Source: Limnohabitans sp. Rim8 | GTDB lineage: Bacteria > Pseudomonadota > Gammaproteobacteria > Burkholderiales > Burkholderiaceae_C | Direction: 5' to 3' | DNA length: 64,000 nt | NCBI RefSeq assembly: GCF_945901735.1 | Contig: NZ_CAMDLM010000001.1 | Span: 177,893-241,892 of the forward strand | Shown: in pieces, positions 35,623-43,653 of the stretch | How positions within the stretch are numbered: the stretch's first letter is position 1 | Layout: each line of letters starts with the position of its first letter | The notes under the pieces: model-generated | The model's input: the letters and a program-made list of their open reading frames with translations, nothing else | What the model was told of the DNA's origin: nothing | Databases searched by the model: none | Program-made: the position numbers and the translations under genes

Positions 35623-35761
35623 GGGGTCTTCCTTGTTTTGGGATCAAAGCGGAGAGTTTAAGCGCTCGCCCATCTCAAGCTTTCGTCAAACGCGGGTCTC
35701 ACAGGTCACAGGCGACCGGGTCTGGGAGGGCAATAATGGCCGATCAGACACAACGCTGCCC

Positions 35762-36673
35762 ATGAACCACCCTGCCTTGCCTTTGTTTCCCGGTTTTGCC
35801 CACCACCTGCTGGAGGTCAGCCCCGGCATCTCGATCTCGGCCATGGTGGGGGGTCAGGGGCCCGGCTTGTTGCTGCTGCACGGCCACCCGCAAACCCTGG
35901 CCATCTGGCACAAAGTGGCCCCCACGCTGGCGCAGCACTTCACTGTGGTGGCGGCCGACTTGCGCGGCTATGGCGATTCGTCCAAGCCTGAAGGCGGGCC
36001 AGACCACGCGGCTTATGCCAAACGCAGCATGGCGCAAGACCAGGTGAGCCTGATGCAGCACCTGGGCTTTGCCCGCTTTGCGGTGCTGGCGCACGATCGG
36101 GGTGCCCGGGTGGCGCACCGGTTGGCCATGGACCATGGGGATGCGGTCAGCCGCATGGTCCTGCTCGACATTGCGCCCACCTTGGCCATGTACGCGCAGA
36201 CCACCGAGGCCTTTGCACGCGCTTATTGGCACTGGTTCTTTTTGATCCAGCCGCAGCCCCTGCCCGAGCGCCTGATCCAGGCCGACCCAGCGGCCTATGT
36301 GACCGATGTGATGGGCAAGCGCAGCGCCGGGTTGGCGCCGTTCGATGCGCGCGCCTTGGCCGAATACCAGCGCTGCCTGGCCCTGCCGGGTGCCGCGCAT
36401 GGCCTGTGCGAAGACTACCGGGCGTCTGCAGGCATTGACCTGGTGCACGACCGAGAGGACATCGCGCAAGGGCGGCGGCTGGAGATGCCGCTGCAGGTGC
36501 TGTGGGGCGCGCAAGGCGTGGTGCAGCGCTGTTTTGAGCCGCTCCAGGAATGGCAAAAAGTGGCCACACAGGTCACAGGGCAAGCCTTGCCCTGCGGCCA
36601 TTACATCGCCGAAGAAGCCCCTGAGGCCCTGCTGGCCAAGGCCTTGCCGTTTTTGCAAGGGCTGAAGGCATGA
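35762..36673 (+). CDS. alpha/beta hydrolase of the haloacetate (fluoroacetate) dehalogenase type
   Basis: A 303-residue alpha/beta hydrolase whose active site matches fluoroacetate dehalogenase throughout: nucleophile Asp112 with Arg113 and Arg116 in HDRGAR, Asp136 in LLDIAP, the fluoride-pocket residues His157, Trp158 (YWHWFF) and Tyr219 (CEDYRA), and catalytic His280 in CGHYIAEEAP. The N-terminal LLLHGHPQTLAIWHKVAP and the cap LIQPQPLPE also fit. These enzymes hydrolyse haloacetates to glycolate. The start at 35762 is the first ATG that fits the family. Its stop overlaps the next gene, an EamA permease, by four bases. Substrate specificity must be inferred: epoxide hydrolases share the fold but not this residue set. 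Confidence 0.85.
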   Translation: MNHPALPLFPGFAHHLLEVSPGISISAMVGGQGPGLLLLHGHPQTLAIWHKVAPTLAQHFTVVAADLRGYGDSSKPEGGPDHAAYAKRSMAQDQVSLMQHLGFARFAVLAHDRGARVAHRLAMDHGDAVSRMVLLDIAPTLAMYAQTTEAFARAYWHWFFLIQPQPLPERLIQADPAAYVTDVMGKRSAGLAPFDARALAEYQRCLALPGAAHGLCEDYRASAGIDLVHDREDIAQGRRLEMPLQVLWGAQGVVQRCFEPLQEWQKVATQVTGQALPCGHYIAEEAPEALLAKALPFLQGLKA

Positions 36674-37548
36674 GCCAGCACAACCGGCGCGGCATCGTCA
36701 CCATGACCGGGGCGATGGTGTTTTTTGTGGTCAACGATGCGCTGGTCAAGTGGGTCAGCGCCGACCTGTCCACACCGCAACTGATTTTTGTGCGCGGCGT
36801 GATGACCACCGCGCTGTTGTTGGCCCTGGCTGGGTGGATGGGCCAGCTGCAGCACTGGCGCACCACGTTGACGCGCTCGGTGCCTGCCCGCGCCGTGGTC
36901 GACAGCCTGGCGTCCTTCACCTACCTCACGGCGGTGTTTCACATCCCTTTGGGCAACGCCACGGCGATCAATTTGGCGGGTCCGCTGTTCCTGACTTTGA
37001 TGGCGGTGTTCTTTTTGCACGAGCGGGTCACACCGGGCCGCTGGGCGCTCACCTTGTTGGGCTTTGCTGGCGTACTGTTGGTGGTGCAGCCGCGCATGGG
37101 GGACTTCAATGGCTATGCCTTGCTGTGCTTGTTTGCGGCGGTGCTGCACGCGGGCCGAGATTTCATGACGCGCCTGGTGCCCGCTCAGGTGCCTTCACTG
37201 CTGATCACTTTGTCCACCTCCACCATGGTGATGTTGCTGGCGGGCGTGTGGAGTGTGTTCGAGCCCTGGAAGCCCATGACCACTCAGCACCTGTGGCTGC
37301 TGTTCGGCGCGTCGCTGTGTCTGGCGGCGGGTTACCACTTGCTCACGCTCAGCATGCGGCTGGGCGACATGAGCGTGATTGGGCCATTTCGCTACAGCGG
37401 CTTGTTGGTGGCGCTGGTGCTGGGTTACCTGATGTGGGGCGATGTGCCGAATCTTTTGGCTTGGTGCGGCATTGCGCTGGTGGTGGCCGCGGGGCTGGGG
37501 CTGTTGCAGGCGGAGCGCAGGCGCAAGCAGGCCTTGCTGGTGCGTTGA
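36670..37548 (+). CDS. EamA family permease coupled to the haloacetate-dehalogenase-like gene
   Basis: A 292-residue membrane protein with about ten helices in two EamA repeats (GAMVFFVVNDALVKWVSADL at the start, LLCLFAAVLHAGRDFMTRLV opening the second half). The ATGA overlap with the hydrolase gene indicates co-translation, so export or import of the hydrolase substrate or product is possible (inference). A cluster of REP-like repeats follows. Confidence 0.92.
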   Translation: MSQHNRRGIVTMTGAMVFFVVNDALVKWVSADLSTPQLIFVRGVMTTALLLALAGWMGQLQHWRTTLTRSVPARAVVDSLASFTYLTAVFHIPLGNATAINLAGPLFLTLMAVFFLHERVTPGRWALTLLGFAGVLLVVQPRMGDFNGYALLCLFAAVLHAGRDFMTRLVPAQVPSLLITLSTSTMVMLLAGVWSVFEPWKPMTTQHLWLLFGASLCLAAGYHLLTLSMRLGDMSVIGPFRYSGLLVALVLGYLMWGDVPNLLAWCGIALVVAAGLGLLQAERRRKQALLVR

Positions 37549-37561
37549 TCACCGATCCCCC

Positions 37562-37584
37562 GTCGGGCCTTTGCGGTCCGACAT
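37562..37584 (+). repeat. REP-like palindromic repeat, copy D (short)
   Basis: GTCGGGCCTTTGCGGTCCGACA-type palindrome just after the EamA stop; it lacks the leading GTAG of the full element. Confidence 0.7.
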
Positions 37585-37588
37585 CCCC

Positions 37589-37614
37589 GTAGGTCGGGCC
37601 TTTACGGTCCGACA
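37589..37614 (+). repeat. REP-like palindromic repeat, copy E
   Basis: GTAGGTCGGGCC, TTTACGG, TCCGACA: a full element in direct orientation to copy D, four bases away. Confidence 0.75.
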
Positions 37615-37665
37615 GCTCTTCTTTCGCGAAGCGACTTTTAAAACGGCGACGGTGTGCCACCCGCG

Positions 37666-37689
37666 ATGTCGGACCTGAAAGCGCCGACC
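37666..37689 (-). repeat. REP-like palindromic repeat, copy F (inverted)
   Basis: The same element in inverted orientation, close to the 3' end of metY on the opposite strand. With copies D and E it forms a cluster like that at 1142-1265. Confidence 0.7.
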
Positions 37690-37710
37690 GGCAAAAAGAC
37701 ACCGGTGTTG

Positions 37711-38994
37711 TCATGGCCTGGTTTTATCCAAGGCTTGGTCGATGTCCCACAGGATGTCGTCCAGGTTTTCCAAGCCCACCGAGATGCGCACCATGTCGGG
37801 CGGCACACCTGCGGCCAGTTGCTGGGCTTCGTCCAGCTGCCGGTGTGTGGTGCTGGCGGGGTGGCTGATCAGGGTGCGGGTGTCGCCGATGTTGACCAGG
37901 TGGCTCATGAACTGGGCAGATTCGATGAAGGTCACGCCCTGCGCCAAACCGCCTTTCACCCCAAACGCCAACAGGCCCGAGGCCCCGCGCATCTGGCGCT
38001 GCATCAGGGCGTGCTGCGGGTGGTCGGGCAGGCCAGGGTAATTGACCCAGGCCACACGCGGGTCGGCCTGCAAAAACATTGCCACGCCCAATGCGTTGTC
38101 GCAGTGCTTTTGCATGCGCAGGGGCAAGGTCTCGACCCCTTGCAGGATCTGCCAGGCGCTCATGGGGCTGAGCGCCGCACCAAACACGCGCAGACTCTCC
38201 ATGCGGCAGCGCATGGAAAAGCCAAAGTCGCCAAAGGTCTCGTAAAACTTCACGCCGTGGTAGCCCTTGGACGGCTCGGTCATGCCCGGAAACTTGCCGT
38301 TGTCCCAAGGGAATTTGCCACTCTCGACCACCACGCCACCCAAGGTGGTGCCGTGGCCCGCCAGGTATTTGGTGGCCGAATGCACCACGATGTCGGCTCC
38401 CAATGCGAGCGGATTGCACAGCAGCGGGCTGGGCACGGTGTTGTCGATGATGAGCGGCACGCCGTGCGCGTGGGCCACCTCGGCCACGGCCGCGATGTCC
38501 AGCACCACCATGCTCGGGTTGCCCAGGCTTTCGGCGTACACCGCCCGGGTGTTGGGGCGCATGGCGGCGGCAAAAGCTTCGGGCTGGGTCGCGTCCACAA
38601 AGGTGGTCTCAATGCCGAACTTGGCCAGGCTCACGGCCAGCATCGTCACCGAGCCGCCATACAAAGCGCCAGCGGCCACCACATGGTCGCCTGATTGCAA
38701 GAGGGTCATCAGTGCCATGGTTTCGGCCGCCATGCCCGAGGCACTGGCCACCCCGGCGCGCCCGCCTTCGAGTGCTGCCACGCGTTCTTCGAGCACCGCC
38801 ACCGTGGGGTTGCTCAGGCGTGAATACACATTGCCAAAGGTCTGCAGGTTGAACAGCGATGCCGCGTGCTCGGCGCTGTCAAACACAAAGCTGCTGGTTT
38901 GGTAAATCGGCAAGGCGCGTGCGCCGGTGGCCGCATCGGGAATTTGCCCAGCATGGATGGCCAGGGTTTCGGGGTGAAATTGGCGGTCGGTCAT
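37711..38994 (-). CDS. metY: O-acetylhomoserine sulfhydrylase / aminocarboxypropyltransferase
   Basis: A 427-residue PLP enzyme of the Cys/Met metabolism family. Signatures include NVYSRLSNPTVAVLEERVAALEGG near residue 55, the cofactor-binding SGMAAETMAL, DNTVPSPLLCNPL, and the Schiff-base Lys in HSATKYLAGHGTT near residue 210; the long ESGKFPWDNGKFPGMTEPSKGYHG insert is typical of MetY rather than MetB or MetC. It makes homocysteine from O-acetylhomoserine and sulfide. It lies seven bases after the CoA-binding protein gene in a minus-strand operon that starts with an MFS transporter. Confidence 0.94.
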   Translation of the reverse strand: MTDRQFHPETLAIHAGQIPDAATGARALPIYQTSSFVFDSAEHAASLFNLQTFGNVYSRLSNPTVAVLEERVAALEGGRAGVASASGMAAETMALMTLLQSGDHVVAAGALYGGSVTMLAVSLAKFGIETTFVDATQPEAFAAAMRPNTRAVYAESLGNPSMVVLDIAAVAEVAHAHGVPLIIDNTVPSPLLCNPLALGADIVVHSATKYLAGHGTTLGGVVVESGKFPWDNGKFPGMTEPSKGYHGVKFYETFGDFGFSMRCRMESLRVFGAALSPMSAWQILQGVETLPLRMQKHCDNALGVAMFLQADPRVAWVNYPGLPDHPQHALMQRQMRGASGLLAFGVKGGLAQGVTFIESAQFMSHLVNIGDTRTLISHPASTTHRQLDEAQQLAAGVPPDMVRISVGLENLDDILWDIDQALDKTRP

Positions 38995-39001
38995 GGTGTT
39001 C

Positions 39002-39469
39002 TTATACCAGCCGCCGCGCCGAGATGATCCCGGTGTTCACGCCCACCCAGTTCAGGCCACCAAACAGCCGGGCGTGCTCGATCTTCACGCAGCGGTTGCT
39101 CACCGAATCCAGCCCGGCTTGCCTTGCCAGCGCATCGGCCTCGGGGTTGGCCACGCCCAACTGTTGCCACAAACAAAGAGCGCCGATGGCAACGGCTTGC
39201 TCGGTAATGGGGAGCACGTCTTCGGCGCGGCGAAACACATCGACCATGTCCACTTTGAAAGGGATGTCGCCCAGGCTGGCGTAACAGGTTTCGCCCAAGA
39301 TCTCTTGGCCTGCATAGCGCGGGTTGATCGGCACGATTTTGAAGCCATGCGACTGCATGTACTTGGCCGCGAAATAGCTCGGCCGGTGCCACTCGGCCGA
39401 CAAGCCCACCACGGCGATGGTGGGGCACGTTTTGAGGATGCGCCGCAGCGCGTGCAAATCATTGTGCAT
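39002..39469 (-). CDS. CoA-binding domain protein (YccU-like)
   Basis: A 155-residue Rossmann-like protein with the CoA-binding pattern: LKTCPTIAVVGLSAEWHRPSY near residue 13, YMQSHGFKIVPINPRYAGQEILGE and DMVDVFRRAEDVLPITEQA. The start at 39469 matches this short family; the frame to 39559 overlaps the transporter gene. Such proteins bind CoA or acyl-CoA as stand-alone domains; their role is unsettled. Its position before metY is common in betaproteobacteria and may reflect homoserine acyl-transfer chemistry (inference). Confidence 0.9.
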   Translation of the reverse strand: MHNDLHALRRILKTCPTIAVVGLSAEWHRPSYFAAKYMQSHGFKIVPINPRYAGQEILGETCYASLGDIPFKVDMVDVFRRAEDVLPITEQAVAIGALCLWQQLGVANPEADALARQAGLDSVSNRCVKIEHARLFGGLNWVGVNTGIISARRLV

Positions 39470-39486
39470 GGGGTTTCTTTCTCTGC

Positions 39487-40671
39487 TCAATACCGCGACT
39501 GCCCGCTGCGCTTCATCTGCCGCGAGGCCCAGGTGGCGCACAGCGACAGCACGCCGCACACGGCCATCACGCCCAGGTAGTGGCCGCTGTGGTCAAACAC
39601 CGCACCGGCCAGCACCGGCCCGAGTAAATTGCCCACAGCCGCGCCACTGTACAAAGTGCCCACCACGCTGGCGACCGATTTGCCGCCAAAGTAATCCATG
39701 CAAATGGCCGGTAAAAGCGACACGATGGCGCCATAGCTGAGCCCAAACCACAGCGCGAACACCACCAGCAGTCCCTGCCCACCTGCCGTGCCCCACAGCG
39801 CATACGACGCGCCCATGGACAGCTGCATCAGCACCAGCGTTTGCGCCCTCCCCAGCCGGTCAGCCACCAGGCCGATGGCAAAGCGACCGACCAGGCTGCC
39901 CACGCCAATTAAGCCTACCAGGCCCACCGCAAACGCTTCGTCCAAACCCAAATCACGGGCCGAGGCCGAGACATGGGCAAAGGGGGTGAACATCACCGGC
40001 GAAGCCAGCACGATGGCCAGGTAAAGCCAACGGAACGTGGGGGTGCGCAGGGTTTCGCGCAAAGTCAGGCCCGTGGCCGAGCCGCCTGCTCCCGTGGCAT
40101 GGGCCGCCGGTGCGCGCCGCAACAAAGCCGCTGCCAGCAAACCCAACACCAACACGCCCAGCGCCAACACCTGCATCGCCTCGCGCCAAGGCATGGAGCC
40201 AATGGCCATGGCCACCCCCACCGGCACCAGCAAGGTGCCCGCGCCCACGCCCGAGCTGGCGATGCCCCCGGCCAAGCCCCGACGGGTGGTGAACCAGGGT
40301 TGCACGCTGGCAATCGACGGTGTGTAGACGAGGGCAATGCCCAGGCCCACCAAAAAGCCGTAACTCACGTACACCGCCAGCAAGGACGTGGCCCAGCTGG
40401 TGGCCAGCAAGCCCCCCGCAATCATGGCCATGCCCGCCGAACACACGATGCGCGGCCCGTACCGGTCGGCCAGCATGCCGCCGCCCGCGCCCAGCACAAA
40501 GTAGACAAAGCCCGAGAGGCCAAAGATCCAGGACACATCGGCCCGCTGCGCCGAAAACTCGACGGCAAACGACTCAAAAAACGCCGCGAACGAATACGAC
40601 ACCCCGAAGATCAGCGCCAGGCAAGTAAAGGTGGCCCAGACCACCACCCAGGCATAGGGGGGTTCTTTCAT
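39487..40671 (-). CDS. MFS transporter (oxalate/formate antiporter or monocarboxylate-like family)
   Basis: A 394-residue, twelve-helix major facilitator. The first half shows SYSFAAFFESFAVEFSAQRADVSW and the MFS loop LADRYGPRIVCSAG near residue 65; the second half repeats it as LVADRLGRAQTLV. The RGLAGGIASSGVGAGTLL segment is typical of OFA/monocarboxylate porters. The start has a GGAGACACC ribosome site. It begins an operon with the CoA-binding protein (17 bases apart) and metY. Substrate is likely a small monocarboxylate (inference). Confidence 0.92.
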   Translation of the reverse strand: MKEPPYAWVVVWATFTCLALIFGVSYSFAAFFESFAVEFSAQRADVSWIFGLSGFVYFVLGAGGGMLADRYGPRIVCSAGMAMIAGGLLATSWATSLLAVYVSYGFLVGLGIALVYTPSIASVQPWFTTRRGLAGGIASSGVGAGTLLVPVGVAMAIGSMPWREAMQVLALGVLVLGLLAAALLRRAPAAHATGAGGSATGLTLRETLRTPTFRWLYLAIVLASPVMFTPFAHVSASARDLGLDEAFAVGLVGLIGVGSLVGRFAIGLVADRLGRAQTLVLMQLSMGASYALWGTAGGQGLLVVFALWFGLSYGAIVSLLPAICMDYFGGKSVASVVGTLYSGAAVGNLLGPVLAGAVFDHSGHYLGVMAVCGVLSLCATWASRQMKRSGQSRY

Positions 40672-40764
40672 GGTGTCTCCGGTGTTTGCATGTCTGCAGG
40701 CATTGTGCCTTGCACCGAAAGGAGCACGCTCCAGGGTAGCAGACCCTGTGTCACACTGGCGATC

Positions 40765-41964
40765 ATGAACCCTTCACTCGAACAAGCCCGCCAAGCCTTT
40801 GTGGCGGGCATCGAACAGTTTGAACGTCACGACTTCGAGGCGGCTGCAGCGCTGTTTGAACAGGCTTTGCAGCTGGCACCGGGCAGACCCTCGGTGCTGA
40901 TGAACCTGGGTGTGAGCTGCGTGCACCTGGGCCGCTTTGCGCAGGCCGATGTGTGCCTGCGTCAAGCCCTTGCCGCCGACGCCACCTTGACCGATGCTTG
41001 GATGGCCCGGGGTGTTGCGCAAATGGCCCTGGGCGACTGGCCGCAGGCCTTGCATTGCCATGAACAAGCGCGTGCCTTGGGGGCCGACGGGGCTGAATTT
41101 TGTTTGCGCTGGGGCGAGTGTTTGGCGCACCAAGCGCGCTTGCCGCAAGCCTTGCAAGCCTTTGAGCAGGCCTTGGCGCACGACCCCGAGTTGGCCGAAG
41201 CCTGGAGCCAGCTGGCCCATGTGCAGCGCGACATGGGCCAGACCGCGCAAGCGATCGTTGGCTACCAGCGGGCGATGCAGCTGGGGGCCGACCCTGAGCT
41301 GCACCGCTATTACCTGGCCGCCCTGAGCCCGCAGCAGCCTGTGGTGAATGCGCCTGCGGCTTATGTGCAAACATTGTTCGACCAGTACGCCAACGACTTT
41401 GAGGCGCACTTGGTGGGCCAACTGGGCTACCAGGGCCACCGCGTGTTGCTGGAACAACTGCCCGTCCCACCGGGCACGCGGTTTGAGCGGGTTTGGGATT
41501 TGGGTTGTGGCACCGGTTTGTGTGGCCAATTGATCCGTCCGCATGCCGTGCATTTGAGCGGGGTGGATCTGTCTTCGGCCATGCTGGACAAAGCCCGTGC
41601 GCTGGGGGTTTATGACAACCTGCACGCACAGGAACTGGTCGATTTTTTGAAGCAAGGCGCTGAGCTGGTCGACCTGGTGCTGGCCGCTGACGTGTTCATT
41701 TATGTGGGCCATCTGGAGGCGGTGTTTGAGGCCCTGGGCTCCCGCGTGCGGCCAGGTGGCTGGCTGGCTTTCACCGTGGAAGAGGCGGACCCTGGCCAGG
41801 CTGTGCAGTTGCACAGCACGCTGCGGTTTGCGCACGCCCTGACATATCTGCAAGGGCTCGCCGCCCAGCACGGCTGGCAATGGGCCCGCATTCACCGCGC
41901 CCCTTTGCGGCTGGACCAGGCCAACCCCCTCATGGGCGCCTATGTGTACCTGCAAAAGACCTGA
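40765..41964 (+). CDS. TPR repeat protein with C-terminal SAM-dependent methyltransferase domain
   Basis: A 399-residue two-part protein. Residues 1-180 contain about five tetratricopeptide repeats (for example LEQARQAFVAGIEQFERHDF, and AEAWSQLAHVQRDMGQTAQA). Residues 220-399 are a class I methyltransferase: VWDLGCGTGLCGQLI (SAM motif I), SGVDLSSAMLDKARALGVYD, LVLAADVFIYVG and GWLAFTVEE. The start is ATG 40765; the long open frame beginning at 39973 is antisense to the MFS gene. TPR-methyltransferases often modify proteins or surface glycans; the target is unknown. Confidence 0.9.
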   Translation: MNPSLEQARQAFVAGIEQFERHDFEAAAALFEQALQLAPGRPSVLMNLGVSCVHLGRFAQADVCLRQALAADATLTDAWMARGVAQMALGDWPQALHCHEQARALGADGAEFCLRWGECLAHQARLPQALQAFEQALAHDPELAEAWSQLAHVQRDMGQTAQAIVGYQRAMQLGADPELHRYYLAALSPQQPVVNAPAAYVQTLFDQYANDFEAHLVGQLGYQGHRVLLEQLPVPPGTRFERVWDLGCGTGLCGQLIRPHAVHLSGVDLSSAMLDKARALGVYDNLHAQELVDFLKQGAELVDLVLAADVFIYVGHLEAVFEALGSRVRPGGWLAFTVEEADPGQAVQLHSTLRFAHALTYLQGLAAQHGWQWARIHRAPLRLDQANPLMGAYVYLQKT

Positions 41965-42008
41965 TTGGGCAGGCGGCCATCGTCCGAGTGTCTCAGGCGT
42001 GACCCCAT

Positions 42009-42028
42009 AAGGTCCCGCACCGGACCTT
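42009..42028. repeat. perfect short inverted repeat between convergent genes
   Basis: AAGGTCC and GGACCTT arms separated by six bases, 45 bases after the TPR-methyltransferase stop. It could be a terminator stem, but no T-run follows it. Confidence 0.4.
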
Positions 42029-42067
42029 CTGCCATCCACGAAGGCTACTTGGGTATTTGTAGATGGC

Positions 42068-42093
42068 TGTCGGACCATAAAGGCCCGACCTGC
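42068..42093 (-). repeat. REP-like palindromic repeat, copy G (inverted)
   Basis: A single element (minus strand GCAGGTCGGGCCTTTATGG, TCCGACAG) between the convergent TPR-methyltransferase and Hsp70-like genes. Confidence 0.7.
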
Positions 42094-42112
42094 GATGGAA
42101 GGTCTAGGCTGC

Positions 42113-43366
42113 TCAGCGGCTGTAGGCCAGGCCCAGCGCCACACCCCCAAACAAATCGCCCTCGACCAAGGGCACCCCGACAAACTCGGCTTGCAAGGCG
42201 TTTTGGAAGGTGCGCAAGGCTGACGAGCCGCCCGTGAGGTAGATGGCATCCAAAGACGCCTCGCTCAGGCCCGCCCGCTGCACGCATTCACGCGCACAGG
42301 CCACCGTGCGCGTCAGTAGCTCGTGCAAGTGCAACTGCATGTCTTGCAGGCCCAAAGGCACGTGCAGGTTTTCTTCGATCACGGCCAAGTTCATCGCTGT
42401 GTCCGCCAAGTGCACCGAGCAGCGGATCTTGGCCTGTTCCACTTCGTGCGCCAACAGGTGGCCGTGGCGTTCGCTCAGGACCTGCATCAGGCGCTCGTGC
42501 AAGCGCGGGTTGCGGTAGTTGCTGCGCAGGGTCTTGGCGTGGGCGATGGCTCTGGGTTGGTATTGCCAGTGGATCAGGTGCCAGGTGGCCAGATCAAAAA
42601 ACACGCGGTTGGGCACCTCGCGCTGCTCGGGCCCCAAGTGCCTGTAGCCCAGCAGTGGCATGACCTGCGCCAGGTTCAGTTGGCGGTCATAGTCGGTGCC
42701 GCCAATGTGCACCCCCGAGGTGGCCAAAATATCGGCACTGCGGTTGGCCTTGTGCATGCGCTCAGGCCCCAGGCGCACCACCGTAAAGTCCGAGGTGCCA
42801 CCGCCCAAGTCCACCACCAGCACGGTGCTTTCTTTCGTCAGGCGTTGTTCGTAGTCCAGCGCGGCCGCAATCGGCTCCAGCTGAAACGACACCTCGTCAA
42901 AACCCACCGACTGCACGGCTTGGCGCAGCGAGGCTTCGGCCTGCGCATCGCGCTCAGGGTCATCGTCCACAAAATGAACCGGTCTGCCCATCACCACGCG
43001 GCGCGGTGCGCTGCCCAAGTGCTGTGCAGCGCGCTCGCGCAAAGTGGCCAAAAAGGTGGCGATGATGTCCTGAAAGCTGATCTGCTGATGCCCGATTTGC
43101 GTGGTTTCCAACAACAGCGGACTGCCCAGCAGGCTTTTCAGCGAGCGCATCAACCGGCCTTCGGTGCCTTCCAGATAGTGCTTGAGGGCGTCGTGCCCGA
43201 AGTGGGCGTGGCTGTCCTCGGCGTTGTAAAAAACGGCCGTGGGCATGGCCAGGGCTTCGCCTTCGAGTGGGAGCAGGCGGGCGTTGCCCTCAGGGCCAAG
43301 CCAGGCCATGGCCGAATTGGACGTGCCGAAATCGATGCCGAGTGTGCCAGCGGGGGAAGACATCAT
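42113..43366 (-). CDS. Hsp70 family protein (YegD-like, no substrate-binding lid)
   Basis: A 417-residue actin/Hsp70-fold ATPase: phosphate-1 motif LGIDFGTSNSAMAWL at the N-terminus, phosphate-2 VLVVDLGGGTSDFTVVRLG near residue 185, and the adenosine loop IYLTGGSSALRTFQNAL near residue 385. It lacks the DnaK peptide-binding and lid domains, as in E. coli YegD. It probably acts as a specialised chaperone-like ATPase; no co-chaperone gene is nearby. Confidence 0.92.
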   Translation of the reverse strand: MMSSPAGTLGIDFGTSNSAMAWLGPEGNARLLPLEGEALAMPTAVFYNAEDSHAHFGHDALKHYLEGTEGRLMRSLKSLLGSPLLLETTQIGHQQISFQDIIATFLATLRERAAQHLGSAPRRVVMGRPVHFVDDDPERDAQAEASLRQAVQSVGFDEVSFQLEPIAAALDYEQRLTKESTVLVVDLGGGTSDFTVVRLGPERMHKANRSADILATSGVHIGGTDYDRQLNLAQVMPLLGYRHLGPEQREVPNRVFFDLATWHLIHWQYQPRAIAHAKTLRSNYRNPRLHERLMQVLSERHGHLLAHEVEQAKIRCSVHLADTAMNLAVIEENLHVPLGLQDMQLHLHELLTRTVACARECVQRAGLSEASLDAIYLTGGSSALRTFQNALQAEFVGVPLVEGDLFGGVALGLAYSR

Positions 43367-43653
43367 GAACGGGGGCTGTCAATCAGAAGGGCGCAAGCCC
43401 GGGCGTGGGACACATGCCCTGCGCGGACATGTCTTAAGGTCCGGGCATTTTGCCACCAAGTGCGTGAATGTCCCCTCACTCAGCAAGATGAAAGTGTGCT
43501 GATGCGCCACCGCTTTGGCCGAAGGTCAATAATCAGTAGAAATGTTAAATGTGCCTGTCCAATTATTGTGTGGAAAAGGTCTCCAACAGCTTTGCGGCCA
43601 AGCGTTGGGCGCAGTGACAGCGCCACACCCGTTGGGCATCAAGGAATATCCAA

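Noticed and set aside
39973..41964. 663-residue plus-strand frame extending the TPR-methyltransferase
   Set aside because: The extension is antisense to the MFS gene; the TPR domain begins at ATG 40765.
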